Of a DNA stretch of 64,000 nt, positions 50,465 to 62,443 are shown in pieces. Location: NCBI RefSeq assembly GCF_024713975.1, contig NC_091096.1:7822001-7886000 (forward strand), read 5' to 3'. The DNA is from Paralichthys olivaceus. Its lineage: Eukaryota; Chordata; Actinopteri; Pleuronectiformes; Paralichthyidae. The number at the start of each line of letters is the position of its first letter. Position 1 is the stretch's first letter. The notes below the pieces were generated by a model, which did no database searches, was not told where the DNA came from, and worked only from the letters and a program-made list of their open reading frames with translations. Both the position numbers and the translations under genes were made by a program.

Positions 50465-53400
50465 ATGTCTCTGTCTTTCGAGGGAAGAGTTGTGCTCGTC
50501 ACCGGAGCCGGAGGAGGTAAGGTCACCATGAAGGCACCTCTGAGCGTTAGCTCGGCTGTCAGGACTGCTAACATCTCAGTAGAACTAGGCTGGAAACGCT
50601 TTTAGTACGCTAGCTAACCGGCTAATGCTAATCTTCAAGTTGCGTAGATTTTGTATAAACGACAAATTATTAAAAAGAAAAGTTTCCTCTTGGCATCAGC
50701 AGCCCAACAGGTAACACCTGCATCTTGCTGTTTGCTAACTCAAAGGAAACAGCTGCAGGGGACTCTTTGAAGTCAACAACGAGCGAAACACTTGGAAACA
50801 CATTTGTTGGTGTGTCTGTAGAAAATACACTGTTTTAATAAGAACAATAGCAAAACTGTCCCAGCATCGGAATCTGAAGACCACGGGGAGCAAAGTGCAT
50901 GTAACGCAATGACTTTTAATCTTTCCAGTGAAAGTGTGTGAAAGGGCACATCCACCCTCAGTCAGTGGCCTCAGTGTGTCTGTATCCAGCATGAATTGTT
51001 TTAAACACAGCCAAGAAGAATCCTAAACCTTATGATATCTCAACACAGTGTAAGTCCTGTGGTGAGATATCAGTTTGAGATTTTACACAGATTTCAGGTC
51101 TCCATTATATCCTGAGCACAGACAAGAACGGAAAACATCTCACCATGTTTCATCGTGAAGGAAAATTAAAAAACGTCACTGGAAGAATGTTTTGTTTGCA
51201 GGATTATGTCACTGCGAGCCCAGTCTGTTAGAACATAGCATATTGAAACTCTAGAAACCCAAAACCCAAATATAGATATACAAAATAGGTATGTCTTGAA
51301 ACAGAATTAGAAACTGCTATCACTATTATAGAAAACCTCACTGGTAGTTTTTAAAGGTTTCGGTTGCTGCTGTAGTTTAATTTCAATCATTAAAACTGAT
51401 TAAAAAAAAGATAATAGCCAAAAGTGCAACAAACACATTACCTGATATAAGTGTTGCAAATCTTTCAGTGCAAAATGCCTAAAGAAATGTCTGTTTGAAA
51501 TTACTCCACTTTAAACTCAGCTTTTCTTACAATGTGAGTTACATGAGAGGATGATGACGAACCTGTGGCTGATTCACTCTTCATCCTTTTTTAAATGACA
51601 TGGCTGTTTAAGAGTTCACACAAAGTCATTAGCTTCATAGCAATGAATGTGTTAGAGTCAATTTCTATTGAATGGATATATATAAATAAATTCCATGAAA
51701 TTAAATACTTTTTTCTCTTCAGACTATTTTTATATAATTCTAATAATACAGAATTACAGTTAGAACAATGTTTTCATTCAAGGTTTTATTGGGGCCCTGG
51801 TAATGTAGAGTGTTTTATTCTGTGGACTCATCGCTCTCTTTCTCTTTACAGGCCTTGGCAGAGAATATGCTCTGGCTTTTGCTGAAAGAGGTGCCTCTGT
51901 CGTAGGTAAATATTTAAAGGATTTTCATTTTGAACCCAATATACTTCATAATTGAAACAGTTATAATGACCATGCAGCGTTTAGTGCAATGTGCATATCG
52001 GTTATTTAAATACTCTTTTAGCAGGTACAAAAACTTTGTTTTTTTTTTACCTATCTTCAAATCATTTGTAGCTGACAGTAGCAGTTTTTTAACCTATGTT
52101 ACATAAGTAAATGACATCACATGATACAAGTGAAAAACCACAGACTGTATAAAAAGATAAACATGTCTCCACTATCTTGCGCATTTTAGCCATAGCAATC
52201 ACTGTGAAGTCCCTCTGATAGACCAATCGTGAGCAGGTCCAACTACCTATCAGACAGAAACCATCTTTTTGAAAAACTATTTTGCCTCTACTTTGACTTG
52301 TTTGGCCCATGTCCCATCAACCAACAGCCACCAGCTGGTGATCAAGATGATTTGGCAAGCTGTCATGTTGTCTTCTTTAAATACAGTCCATAGGGAAAAA
52401 CTGTCTTGCCCCTGTATGTTTGAATGCTAGAGATGACTGATGGTTTAGGAGTTACTTTGGTTAAATGATGCACTGATCCCAGACACCTGAGGTTCTGATC
52501 TTATTACGATCAGATATCAGCCTTAATATAATTAATCTATATTAAATGAATAAAATAGTCCTAAAGTAAATTCGTCATTATGAAAACACACAGTTTCGGC
52601 TTCTAGTCATTCCGTTGCATTGGGTGGAAATGTTTGATCTAATTACAATCCCAGCGGCTCAGTATCAGCAGATAACCCCGAGCAGAAATGTTGAAATTGG
52701 TATTGGGAGAGAAAAGTTTGATCGGTGCATCCTTAGATGAAGTGATCTTTGGAGATATGTTATACCTCTGAATGGTGTCTTAGAGAAATGTGCATTGCAT
52801 TGATTGCCACATGAATGATGCAATGTTTCAGACTACACTCTTGCAGATGATGGCATAAATATTTGCTTTTCCCAAAATATAAGCTTCCCCTGCTGCCTGG
52901 TCTGAACTTGCCCTTGAACTCTGACAAGGAATCAGCTTAGCTATACTGTTCTCCTCACCTAATCATTCGTGGAGAATTGCAGAACTCACCCCATTATTGC
53001 TAATCTTTTTCTTCTCGCTGCAATAAAGTGAATGACCTTGGGGCTGACACTAAAGGGGGTGGAAAGAGTTCTGCAGCCGCTGATAAGGTGGTGGAGGAGA
53101 TAAGAGCGAAGGGAGGAAATGCTGTGGCGAACTACGGTGAGAAGTTTGGTCTTGGCTTGTTGTTTTAAATCTTCTCTGTTACATCCTTCCATTTTTTTTC
53201 GTTATTGCCTGCCATGTAGGATTTAGCTTATGTCTTGACTCAAAACCAGTATTGATTTTTGTCTAACAGGCTCACTGATGAAGCTGTTTGCTGTTATTGA
53301 AGACAAATGTGTCTTTTTATTTCACCTTTGTGCATCTCACAACAAAAATTGCTTTAGAATTTGATCAATGAGATTAATTTGCGGATTTATGTGTGGATGT

Positions 53401-56400
53401 GATATAAAGATATAATTTATCTGAAAAGTTGGAATACTATCTATCTGGTTTTTAACAAACAATTATGACCAGCAATCAATAAAAATCTTATTTTAGAGAT
53501 CATTACCTAACAAATTGAGCAGGCAAGACTGTCGGTTCTCTTTTGTGTATAATCAATCCTTCTCACAAGCTTTATCTTACTCTGTAGTTTTATCATTGTT
53601 ACTGTAACAGGTGAACTTTATCTATAAACCCATGTGCGAACAGATCAAATGTAGCCTAGAGTTGGTTTTTATTTCTCACCTTTTAAGCTGCATTTTTCTG
53701 CTGTGCACTTACAGATTCTGTAGAGGATGGAGACAAACTGATCCAGACAGCGCTAGATGCATTTGGAAGACTAGGTGTGTATTCTAATTGGATGGTAATA
53801 GTGTGACCATCAGACTTGATACTTGATCAGTTAGATGATCAGTATTGTAACTGTAAATCATTCAATCTTGTAATACATCTTTTCTTTCAGATGTTGTCGT
53901 AAACAATGCTGGGTAAGTTATTTAATCGTCGTAATCATACTTTTTAGATTTAACCACGCCGTCTGTTTTTGGAGTGGGTATTCGTTTTCAGTTGCCATAT
54001 TAAAGCACATGTGGGCCACTGTAATCATGTAAGAGAAACCTTAAGTTTGGCACAGAGACTGAAAATACTTTCCTGCCTTTCTTTGCCAAGGATCCTCCGT
54101 GACCGATCGTTTGCCAGGACGAGTGATTTGGACTGGGGTAATACAATTATTTCTGATACATCACATTTATTCTGATTAACTCATGCCGTGTATGGGATTA
54201 TCACATATCAGAATATTTCCTTACCTAATATCTCTTTATCAAACTGTGTCACCACTCTGTAAGGACCACATTTGTTTTCAACTTGTGTTGTCCAAGAGGG
54301 TTTTCTTTAAACACAGATTTTCTGTGTGGGAGTCAAACACTTGTTCCTCTTACTCTCCTTTTCAGACCTGATTCAAAGAGTTCACTTAAGAGGCTCCTTC
54401 CTGGTGACTCGAGCCGCCTGGAACCACATGAAAAACCAAAAGTTTGGCAGGTAACTGGCCCAGCTTCTAACAGATATTGACGTTAATAAGAACTGTGCCA
54501 CATTCCTATTACGTGGGTGGGACTTTATAGGTTCAACAGAGTTACAGAATCCTCCCTCAACAGACAAACGATTGCTGGATTGTGATCAAGAAAATATCAA
54601 TATGGAATAAAAAACTGTGTGCTAAGGTTTGATTCAAAATGTTAGTGAAGGTACCAAAGATTTTTATGTGCTGCATTTTAAGTGGGCTCTTGAGGACGTG
54701 CACTTGAGGTAATGATTATATAAAGCTTGTCTGCCTTCACATAATTATACACATATTCTCACTCTTACTTTAATCACTTGATACCATTTATTATATCTGG
54801 CTCCATTGATTTCATTGTGTAAGATGAAAAAAAAAAAGCATACTAATAAGATATCAAAATTCATATGAATATGTAAATCAGCAAAGAAAGAAGGAAATTA
54901 GTTAATTTGGTTATGCAGCACTGTAGGTTTATCCATGAACAATTTAAACACTATTTAAACTGATGACTCCACAAGAAGCAGCAAAGATGTATGTGCAGGC
55001 TCATCTCATTCTTCAAAGTAGTGCAGCATAAAAAATTCAAATATCCAGTGGTCTGAAGTGGAGAAGTCTTTTGGGTGAGAATAGCAACATTTAGTGGATA
55101 ATTTATATTGACTCGGAGCTGTGTGGATGCATGCAGATATGTATTGATTATATGTTTAAGGTGCCATCAATCCTTAATTGAAGAGGGCAAAGCTATTACG
55201 TACTCAAACCGACATCCCACACGGATTGTTATTTAATTAACAGGGAGTTGTCAACAGGCTTTTCTAACATGAGACATTTTGCCAAAGTGGGTGAACTAAT
55301 CACATTAATTATGGCTCCATTCGGACTCTGGAAAATCATTAATGTGCGAAGTGAAAAAAGGCCCATTGAGATTTTCATGTGTTCAGTTATGATCTGCAGA
55401 AGGTCACACAACAGGTAACCAAGGTAACATTTACCATTCACAAGTGCACACAAGCTGTTTTACATGAATAGGACAAGACAACAGTTTCAGACATAAAGTT
55501 TAAAGTGACATTTTGCCAAAAGTTATATTGAACCCAAATAGCAGCTTGTTATAAAGTATAATATAAAACAAATGCAAATAATGCAGTTGGTTAAATAAAA
55601 AAATAATACAAGTAACACCATAATCATCTTCATTATTTCACATTTTGTAGTTGAATCTACATTTGTGATGCTCATTTGCACTTCTAAAATCCTATTTTTC
55701 TGTTCATCCCAGATAAAAAGTTAATGCATTCAAAGAAAAAAGCTATAGCAGAGAAATGAAAATACTCCTCACAAGAGAGACAGGATGTACAAGGAAGCTA
55801 AGTTTGTGAATGAAATGACGCATGATTAAAGACACGCACGCACGCACGCACGCACACACACTCATACTCATATATGTGTATGTATTTGTTTGTGTATACA
55901 TTCCTTCGTGACAGATCCTCTCAGTTCCATTGTAGTGTACAGTATGTGTGATCTGTGTAAAGGATTCCAGTTCTCTGATGACCACTGTGATGGCGTGATT
56001 CAGATGTCTCTACAGTTAATGTAACATTTGTGTTTAACCTCATTATGTTTGCTAGACTGAAGTGAACTCTCTGCATGAGATTACCTGCAAAATGATATGC
56101 ACAAGTCTGCGCTTCTGCTGCGCATACATTTATTTCTGCATATAGCCTGCGCTCACAGTTGTTCAAGTAAACTGTTTAAGTAAATTTACTGCATGTAGGT
56201 CTGTATCAGTGATAAAGTAGTCTGTGTATGGGCGTGTGTGCGTGTGTGAGAGAGAGAATGGGCAAACATTACATGACTAGGTGCTTACATGTGTGTACAC
56301 GGTCTGTTTATGCATGCATGAAAAGTATGTACCACTTTGTGAGATTATGTGTGTGGGGGACCGTCTGTGTCTCCCATTACTCCGTAGCAATGCCTGTCAC

Positions 56401-59400
56401 TTTGCATTAACACTGACTTGTTGCCTGGGGTTGTCTGTGGCCAGAATCATCATGACGGCTTCAGCCGCAGGCATCTATGGTAACTTCGGCCAGGCCAACT
56501 ACAGCGCGGCCAAGCTGGGCCTGCTGGGCCTGGCAAACACCTTGGCCATCGAGGGAAGCAAGTACAACATCCACTGCAACACTATTGCCCCTGTTGCAGG
56601 GTCACGACTCACAGAGACCATTATGCCCCCAGGTAGGCACAGAGATTAAACAACATGAATAATTGCATGCTGTTGGTTTGTATAATTCATACCGCGGTGT
56701 GCCGCTTGCTATTAGGGTGCGCACATTTTCACGTTTTTGTGGTAAGGCCAAAATAGCCAAATGGATTTTAACCACAATTTCTTTTAAAGAGCAGCTGCAT
56801 AATGTAATGCCCATGAAATGTTGGTTTACAAAATTTGAGGCAACAGCACTCCTGTTTGAGATGCAAATTTGTCATCTAATATTCAAGAGCTGGGTTTTTT
56901 TCTGTTCCAACAGCCATGATGAAATCATGCACCCTGTGAGTGCTTTAAAAGTTTTGACGTGTCAGCTCCTGATTTAAACAGGCAGATCTGGCCTCCTTAT
57001 TTTACTGTACGTGTTAGCTGTGCTTCTAGATATTCAGAGACAATGCAAGTAAGCATGATAACGAAATTATATTTTCATGTTAAAATAAGATGGACTTTAC
57101 TGGAGGATGCATAAAGTGAACTCTGTAAGCTGTGTGTTGAATATAAAGATTATGAAAGTAAAAACTAAAATATCAATGTGTCTCATGAGCCCATATAAAC
57201 CCAGTATTTATAAATGTCTATCCACCATGAGTATATTGTGCACGCTCTGTGGCTGCAGCTTGTTGACAGCAGTATTGGTGACAAATTAAAGGAATGGTTT
57301 TGTTGTCCTGCAGTGCTGGCCTCCAACAGCATCTGTCACACCACGCTGTACCAACTGTCACAGAATGGCCTTACCTTAGCAAATGACTCGATTCCACATT
57401 TCACTGACTCAGGCTTTTCTAAAAACAAACAACAAAACCCATCTTGCTTTACATTTCAGCGAGCAGTGGAGCATAATGCTTTTTCTTTTAAAAAAAAATA
57501 CCAGATATGTGATGTCTAGTATTAAATCAGGAATTCAAAGTCTGTGCCACATGCACTAATGTTTAGGTCTTCATTTCATGTAGTGGTAATAATCTAATAG
57601 AAATCTAATAGGTTTTTCTTTTGGAGTTAAAGTTTTTTCTGTTGCAGATACATTCATTTTGCAAACATACAGAGACAAATGCTCTCATTCAAACCTTCAG
57701 GCAATTTAGATCTGCATGTCTTTGGACTGTGGGAGGAAGTCAGAGTACCTGATGAAAACTCGCATTGAAAGGCACCAGTTGAACCAGTAACCTTCTTGCT
57801 GTGAGGCAGCAGGGCTAACCGCTGCACCACTGTGCATGGAAAAAATTGTCAATTGTCTTTTTGGGAAATTTGTAAAGAATAAACGGTGACTAAGAAACAT
57901 GTCTATTTGTTCTGTTGCAGTACAAAAAGGCTTCAGGCATGTGTGATAACTCAGACTTTTAGTCATATTATTTTCTAAATAGGAATATGAAACATGGTAT
58001 TAACTACAAAGCAGAGATGTGTACAATAAATGTGCAATAAAAAGAAGGATCACTTTACCACATGTGTTTTGTTTTATTTAGACCTCGTGGAATCTCTGAA
58101 GTCAGAGTATGTCGCTCCCCTGGTCCTCTGGCTCTGTCATGATCAATGTAAAGAAAATGGAGGACTATTTGAGGTACACAAGAAAAAAGGATGTTCTCTC
58201 TTTCTCTTCAGGAAGTACTGCCTGTAGCTTCCTTTGCCATTGAGAGCAGTAATTTATTAATGAGATAATCCTATAATTTTCTGTGGGTCATCTGCTCATG
58301 TCCTTTCTCTTCTCAGGTCGGTGCAGGCTGGATTGGTAAATGTGAGTACTGTGTATTTTTCCCTGCATCAAGTATTCATTTTTGATTAGCATTAGCCCCT
58401 GGTTCATCAACACTGAATGTGTGTGACTTTCTCCATGCGACATCCTCTTTCTTTGTGTGTGTCCATGTGTGCAGTGCGCTGGGAGCGTTCTCAGGGCCAC
58501 ATTGTGAGACGGAAGAATCAACCCATGAATGTCGAGGCTGTCAGGGACCAGTGGGACAAAATCTGTGATTTTACAGACGCCACCAAGCCTTCATCCGTAC
58601 AAGGTCAGTATATACAGAGGAGTAAACACATGTATGTACACACTCGGATGTTTATTCATACACACACACACATTAATATACACACTCTGCAGTTAATGTG
58701 ACATTAAGATCTTCCTGTCATCTTATAAAAATGTAAACAAATTCCTTTTCGCTTGAACGCTCATCTGTTTATTGTGAATGTGATAATGTCTCTTAAAACC
58801 AGTGATGACACACACAACTGTTACTTGGATGCCATTAAGGCTGTTTTCACGCATATTTTATTTATTTGAGTCCAAGTCTGAGCAGTGCAGCGCCCGTCCT
58901 CCTCATAACCTTGCTGGTGTGCTCTCGCACTTGTTTGACTCAATCCCAGTTTAATCAGAATATTTAGTCATAGCTAGACTGAACCTAATCAGAGCCATCA
59001 TATACATAAGTAGAAGGGCACTCGGTACAGTGCATACCTCTGCCATGGCCCTAAAGTCCCCTTATGAAACCACATTTAAATTCACTAGATCCAGATTTTA
59101 ATTTGGATCTGCACCAAGTTGCACACATAAATATCAGTCACCTAAACATTAATTAACTAAAGGTTGCAAAATGCCCAATCACACAATGTTAAAGGGGAAT
59201 CCTGGATCAACACTATAATGTCATGGGTTCTTGCCTGATCCAGACCACATGCTCTCACCAAGTTTCATTGTAATTCGTTCAGTAGATTTTGCAGAGTCCT
59301 GCTGACTAACAAACAAACTGGTGTGAAAACATAACCTCTGTTGTGGATGTAATAATAAATAAGGAAAAGTCAGTGTAGTTCCTGTAGAGTAAAAATAATT

Positions 59401-60589
59401 GACATGTTTTGAGCTCCTTCCACTACCTGTGTGTTCAGAGGGTTTGGTTTCATGCCTGCAGGGATGAGTTCGAGTGAATGAGATGCAGAAAAAAAGTGAG
59501 GGTGAATAAGATGTGAGAATGAACAAGCCTAGTGTTGTTTACAACAAGTCTCATGCAAACCAGAGGGTGGCAAATGATTATTACTTCTCTCCACCTCCTC
59601 CATCCCTCAGATGTACATTTGGAGAAAGGGCAGCAGTGCTAACATAAACTGAACAGGGGCGGCAGTCCCACTGGGTGCATGCTGGACTCATTAGCATGGC
59701 TTTGTTGTGCCTCCTCGTTTGTAGCTTATTACAGAGACTTGTTGCTACCTCTGTTCTGTAACTGCTGCCACTGAGTAATGTTAATCAGTAGCTGTGGTCT
59801 TAGTCTCTCTCTGTTTCTTATTCATTATCTTCTCATCTGTCGTCCCATTACATTACATTACATATCATTTAGCTGAAGCTTTTATCCAAAGTGACTTACA
59901 ATAAGTGCTTTCAACCATGAGGGTACAAACCCAGATCATGTTTGTCTGAATCTACACATGTATACACAAGTCACGTTGTTTGAGTTATGTACTGTTTACA
60001 TACTGTAAGTACTGTAAGTACTTATGCTAAGCTAACTGGTGGCTGGCAGAAGTTTTATATTTTACCATAGACTGTATGTGAAGATCGATGACAGGACGGC
60101 CACTGAAAGTGAAGCCAAAGCATCTGTATTACCCCCTTGTGGCTGGCTGCAGTATAGGTCATAGCCCCTGCCTCCTGCACGTTAGTGGATGGGACATGGG
60201 CCAAACTCAAAAAAGGCAAAACGTCTCTCATTTTGTAGTTCTTAATGTAGTTACTTGATGCTGAAATAAAAATAACTGCTGTTAATTTTAGCAGGCTAAC
60301 ACAATGTAAACCTGGTTAAAGTAATAAGCTTGCTTAATATACACATATATCTGACTTTCTACATGATCTGTGGCATCATAGTTTCACATTCATTAGTTGT
60401 AAACAGTGAATTATTTGTATGTGACCCGAGCATCCTGTATTATTGTGCAGTTCCACTCATCTACCATCTCCAACCTTTTGTGCAGAGTCTCTACACTCAA
60501 TTGTGACCGTGCTGTCTGAAGTTGATTCGGAGGGAGCAGTCGATGCAAATCCAACAGCTGCTGTGGCCTCGACCTCGGGGATCAATCCT
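50465..60589 (+). CDS. hsd17b4: peroxisomal multifunctional enzyme type 2 (HSD17B4), 5' part
   Basis: Twelve exons join in frame to 322 residues: 50465-50516, 51852-51905, 53029-53136, 53715-53774, 53891-53912, 54091-54137, 54366-54450, 56445-56632, 58082-58173, 58317-58341, 58475-58603 and 60486-60589. All introns are GT-AG. They encode the (3R)-hydroxyacyl-CoA dehydrogenase domain used in peroxisomal beta-oxidation of very-long-chain and branched fatty acids and bile-acid intermediates; the same domain oxidises 17beta-estradiol. Seen are TGAGGGLG (13-20, NAD binding), VVVNDLG, ANYDSVEDG, NNAG, and the catalytic Ser149, Tyr162 and Lys166 (YSAAK). [12 protein letters not shown] and [12 protein letters not shown] follow. 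Residue spacing equals human, shifted by two. The linker starts after about 300. Hydratase-2 and SCP2-like domains (human total 736 residues) were not found before 64000. The start is set by the family N terminus [10 protein letters not shown]. Confidence 0.93.
52139..52395. repeat. hsd17b4: short dispersed repeat in hsd17b4 intron 2
   Basis: The segment opens 'cagactgtataaaaagataa' and closes 'aaatacagtccatagg', so its ends are weak inverted repeats. 'cccatgtcccatc' in it recurs reversed at 60.19 kb. Probably a non-autonomous element common in fish. Confidence 0.4.
55834..55860 (+). repeat. CGCA/CACA tandem repeat
   Basis: Five units of ACGC/CGCA grading into CACA, in hsd17b4 intron 7. Confidence 0.85.
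57690..57838 (-). mobile_element. tRNA-derived SINE
   Basis: Read on the minus strand the head 'ggtgcagcggttagccctgc' is an A-box-like tRNA start and 'ggttactggttcaactgg' holds a B-box remnant. The body 'acagtccaaagacatgcaga' is the usual continuation of this fish SINE. It sits in hsd17b4 intron 8. Confidence 0.6.
59017..59346 (+). repeat. RTE-like retroposon tail
   Basis: It shares with 45140-45490 the blocks 'ccccttatgaaaccacattt', 'gatccagattttaatttgga', 'aagtttcattgtaattcgtt' and 'gtgtgaaaacataacctctg', in the same order and orientation. It lies in hsd17b4 intron 11. Confidence 0.65.
59848..59940 (+). repeat. fragment of a common teleost interspersed repeat
   Basis: The blocks 'tcatttagctgaagctttta' and 'tccaaagtgacttacaataa' are widespread across teleost genomes. 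The class is not assigned. Confidence 0.5.
60063..60235 (+). repeat. hsd17b4: short dispersed repeat in hsd17b4 intron 11
   Basis: It opens 'accatagactgtatgtgaag' and contains 'cccccttgtggctggctgca' and 'gatgggacatgggccaa'. These are familiar from fish non-autonomous elements; the right end is not defined. Confidence 0.4.
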
Positions 60590-62349
60590 GTGAGTATTGT
60601 GCCATTGCTGCTATCATCTGTGACAGTGGCTGAGGGGTAGAGCATGTAATATTTTCTCTTGTCTGCTGTGAGCTGTAATATCAGTAGAATGATGTCTCTG
60701 TGTCGACCTCTTGGGAGACTTTAAACACCTATTTACTAAAATCCACTGTTGAGGCACAAGTCAAATCCTTTTCTCTGGAGTTTCAATCAGCGCCATCAGA
60801 CCTGCAGCAAACACCACCTCTGCTGCTTGCTACAGTTATAAGGAAGCACATCATCTCACAATGGGCAAGTTCTAGTAAAAACCTGAATAAAGGTTTAATT
60901 GAATTATTATTTCATGAGTCATTGTTGTTACACCCTACTTGGTTGTACTAATGAAAATGTTAATAAATAATTCTAGGCCATTGCAGCTCTGCTGGTTCCC
61001 CATAATGTGTTCACACTTTGTCCCATAAAGAGTTATTAAAAAGTCTTACGTTGACCTTGGTGTAAACCCTGCACAAACCCTGACGTGAATACATGCACAT
61101 ATTTTGACTTGCACTTTCTTGCCTCTGTCCTTTTTCTCTATTCCTTCATTGTTTTCTGGTCCCTGCACTTTTAAACCTCGCTTCCACCACAACTATTACC
61201 TCAAGGCTCTCAGTGTTGCACTCAGCCTCATTTGCTTACACTCCATCAAAGACCGTGGTGGTGTTTGTATCGGTTGGATGATAATGACATGTGTGGAGCT
61301 GTAACCTCTGACTGTTTCAAAACATGGCAGCCCATGACTCTTTAATGCCACCACACTGTCAGAGACCATAATAACCCTCCTGACAAAGCCCCTACAACAG
61401 ACGCAAGTACTTTGATTTCTCCTGTAAATATGAGATGGTGATGCACCAGACAAGTGCCGACTCAAATTAGCTTTTAAAGTGCTACGTATAAAAGATGTCG
61501 GAGCACAATAGTGCTGCAATGGCTCCCTGGATGAATGCTCCTTCATTTCACTGTGTTCCCTGTCACTGAAGCACAGAAAGTGAACTGGTTATAGCTCACA
61601 CATGGCTGAGTTGCTTGAATATAATTTTTTGCCACAAGTATAAATGCATTACAGCAAATAATTATCCACAGAAACAGACACCATTTTCTGTGTAGATGAT
61701 CTTGAATATGTCTGCAGTGTATCTGTAAATCTAATAAGTCAAATGTCCTTAATGTTTTCAATTCCCCAAATATTTAGAAACTGTTGAAACCGCATCAAAA
61801 AGAAATGGCTGATTAAACTCAGACCACAATCATTACAGTTTAATGAATGATAGTTTAATCTGAGTCAATACACACACTCGACCAATCATGAGTCGGTCTC
61901 AGCTGTCAAGCACGATGTTTAACCCCCATTTTATAGCGTCAAATAAGTCGTTAAAACCAAATTGAGTGGAATAATGAACACTTGGACAGAGATCAGTGAG
62001 ATAAGATCTACCTAAAATAACATGAACCATCATTGAGTTCTGTCTGTCCCATCCACTAACATAGAGGAGGCTGGATTGATGACCGATAATGCAGCCAGCC
62101 ACCTGGTTAGGATTGAATAACACTCAATGGTGAATGTCATTTAATATCAGCACACATCTTTAAGTGTATGTAGAGCAGACATGTGTGTATTTTGGTCTTT
62201 TCTAAAAAAAAAAAAATGGTATGTGAAAGAAATCCTTTTTCACTCCCAGTGAGACATTAACAGCTCTCACTGACCTGCTTTAGTAATATCATGGCTCAGT
62301 CTTTAAAATGTTAAGTGATGTACATTCGTACAGTTCACTGGGTCTCTCT

Positions 62350-62443
<94 letters not shown>

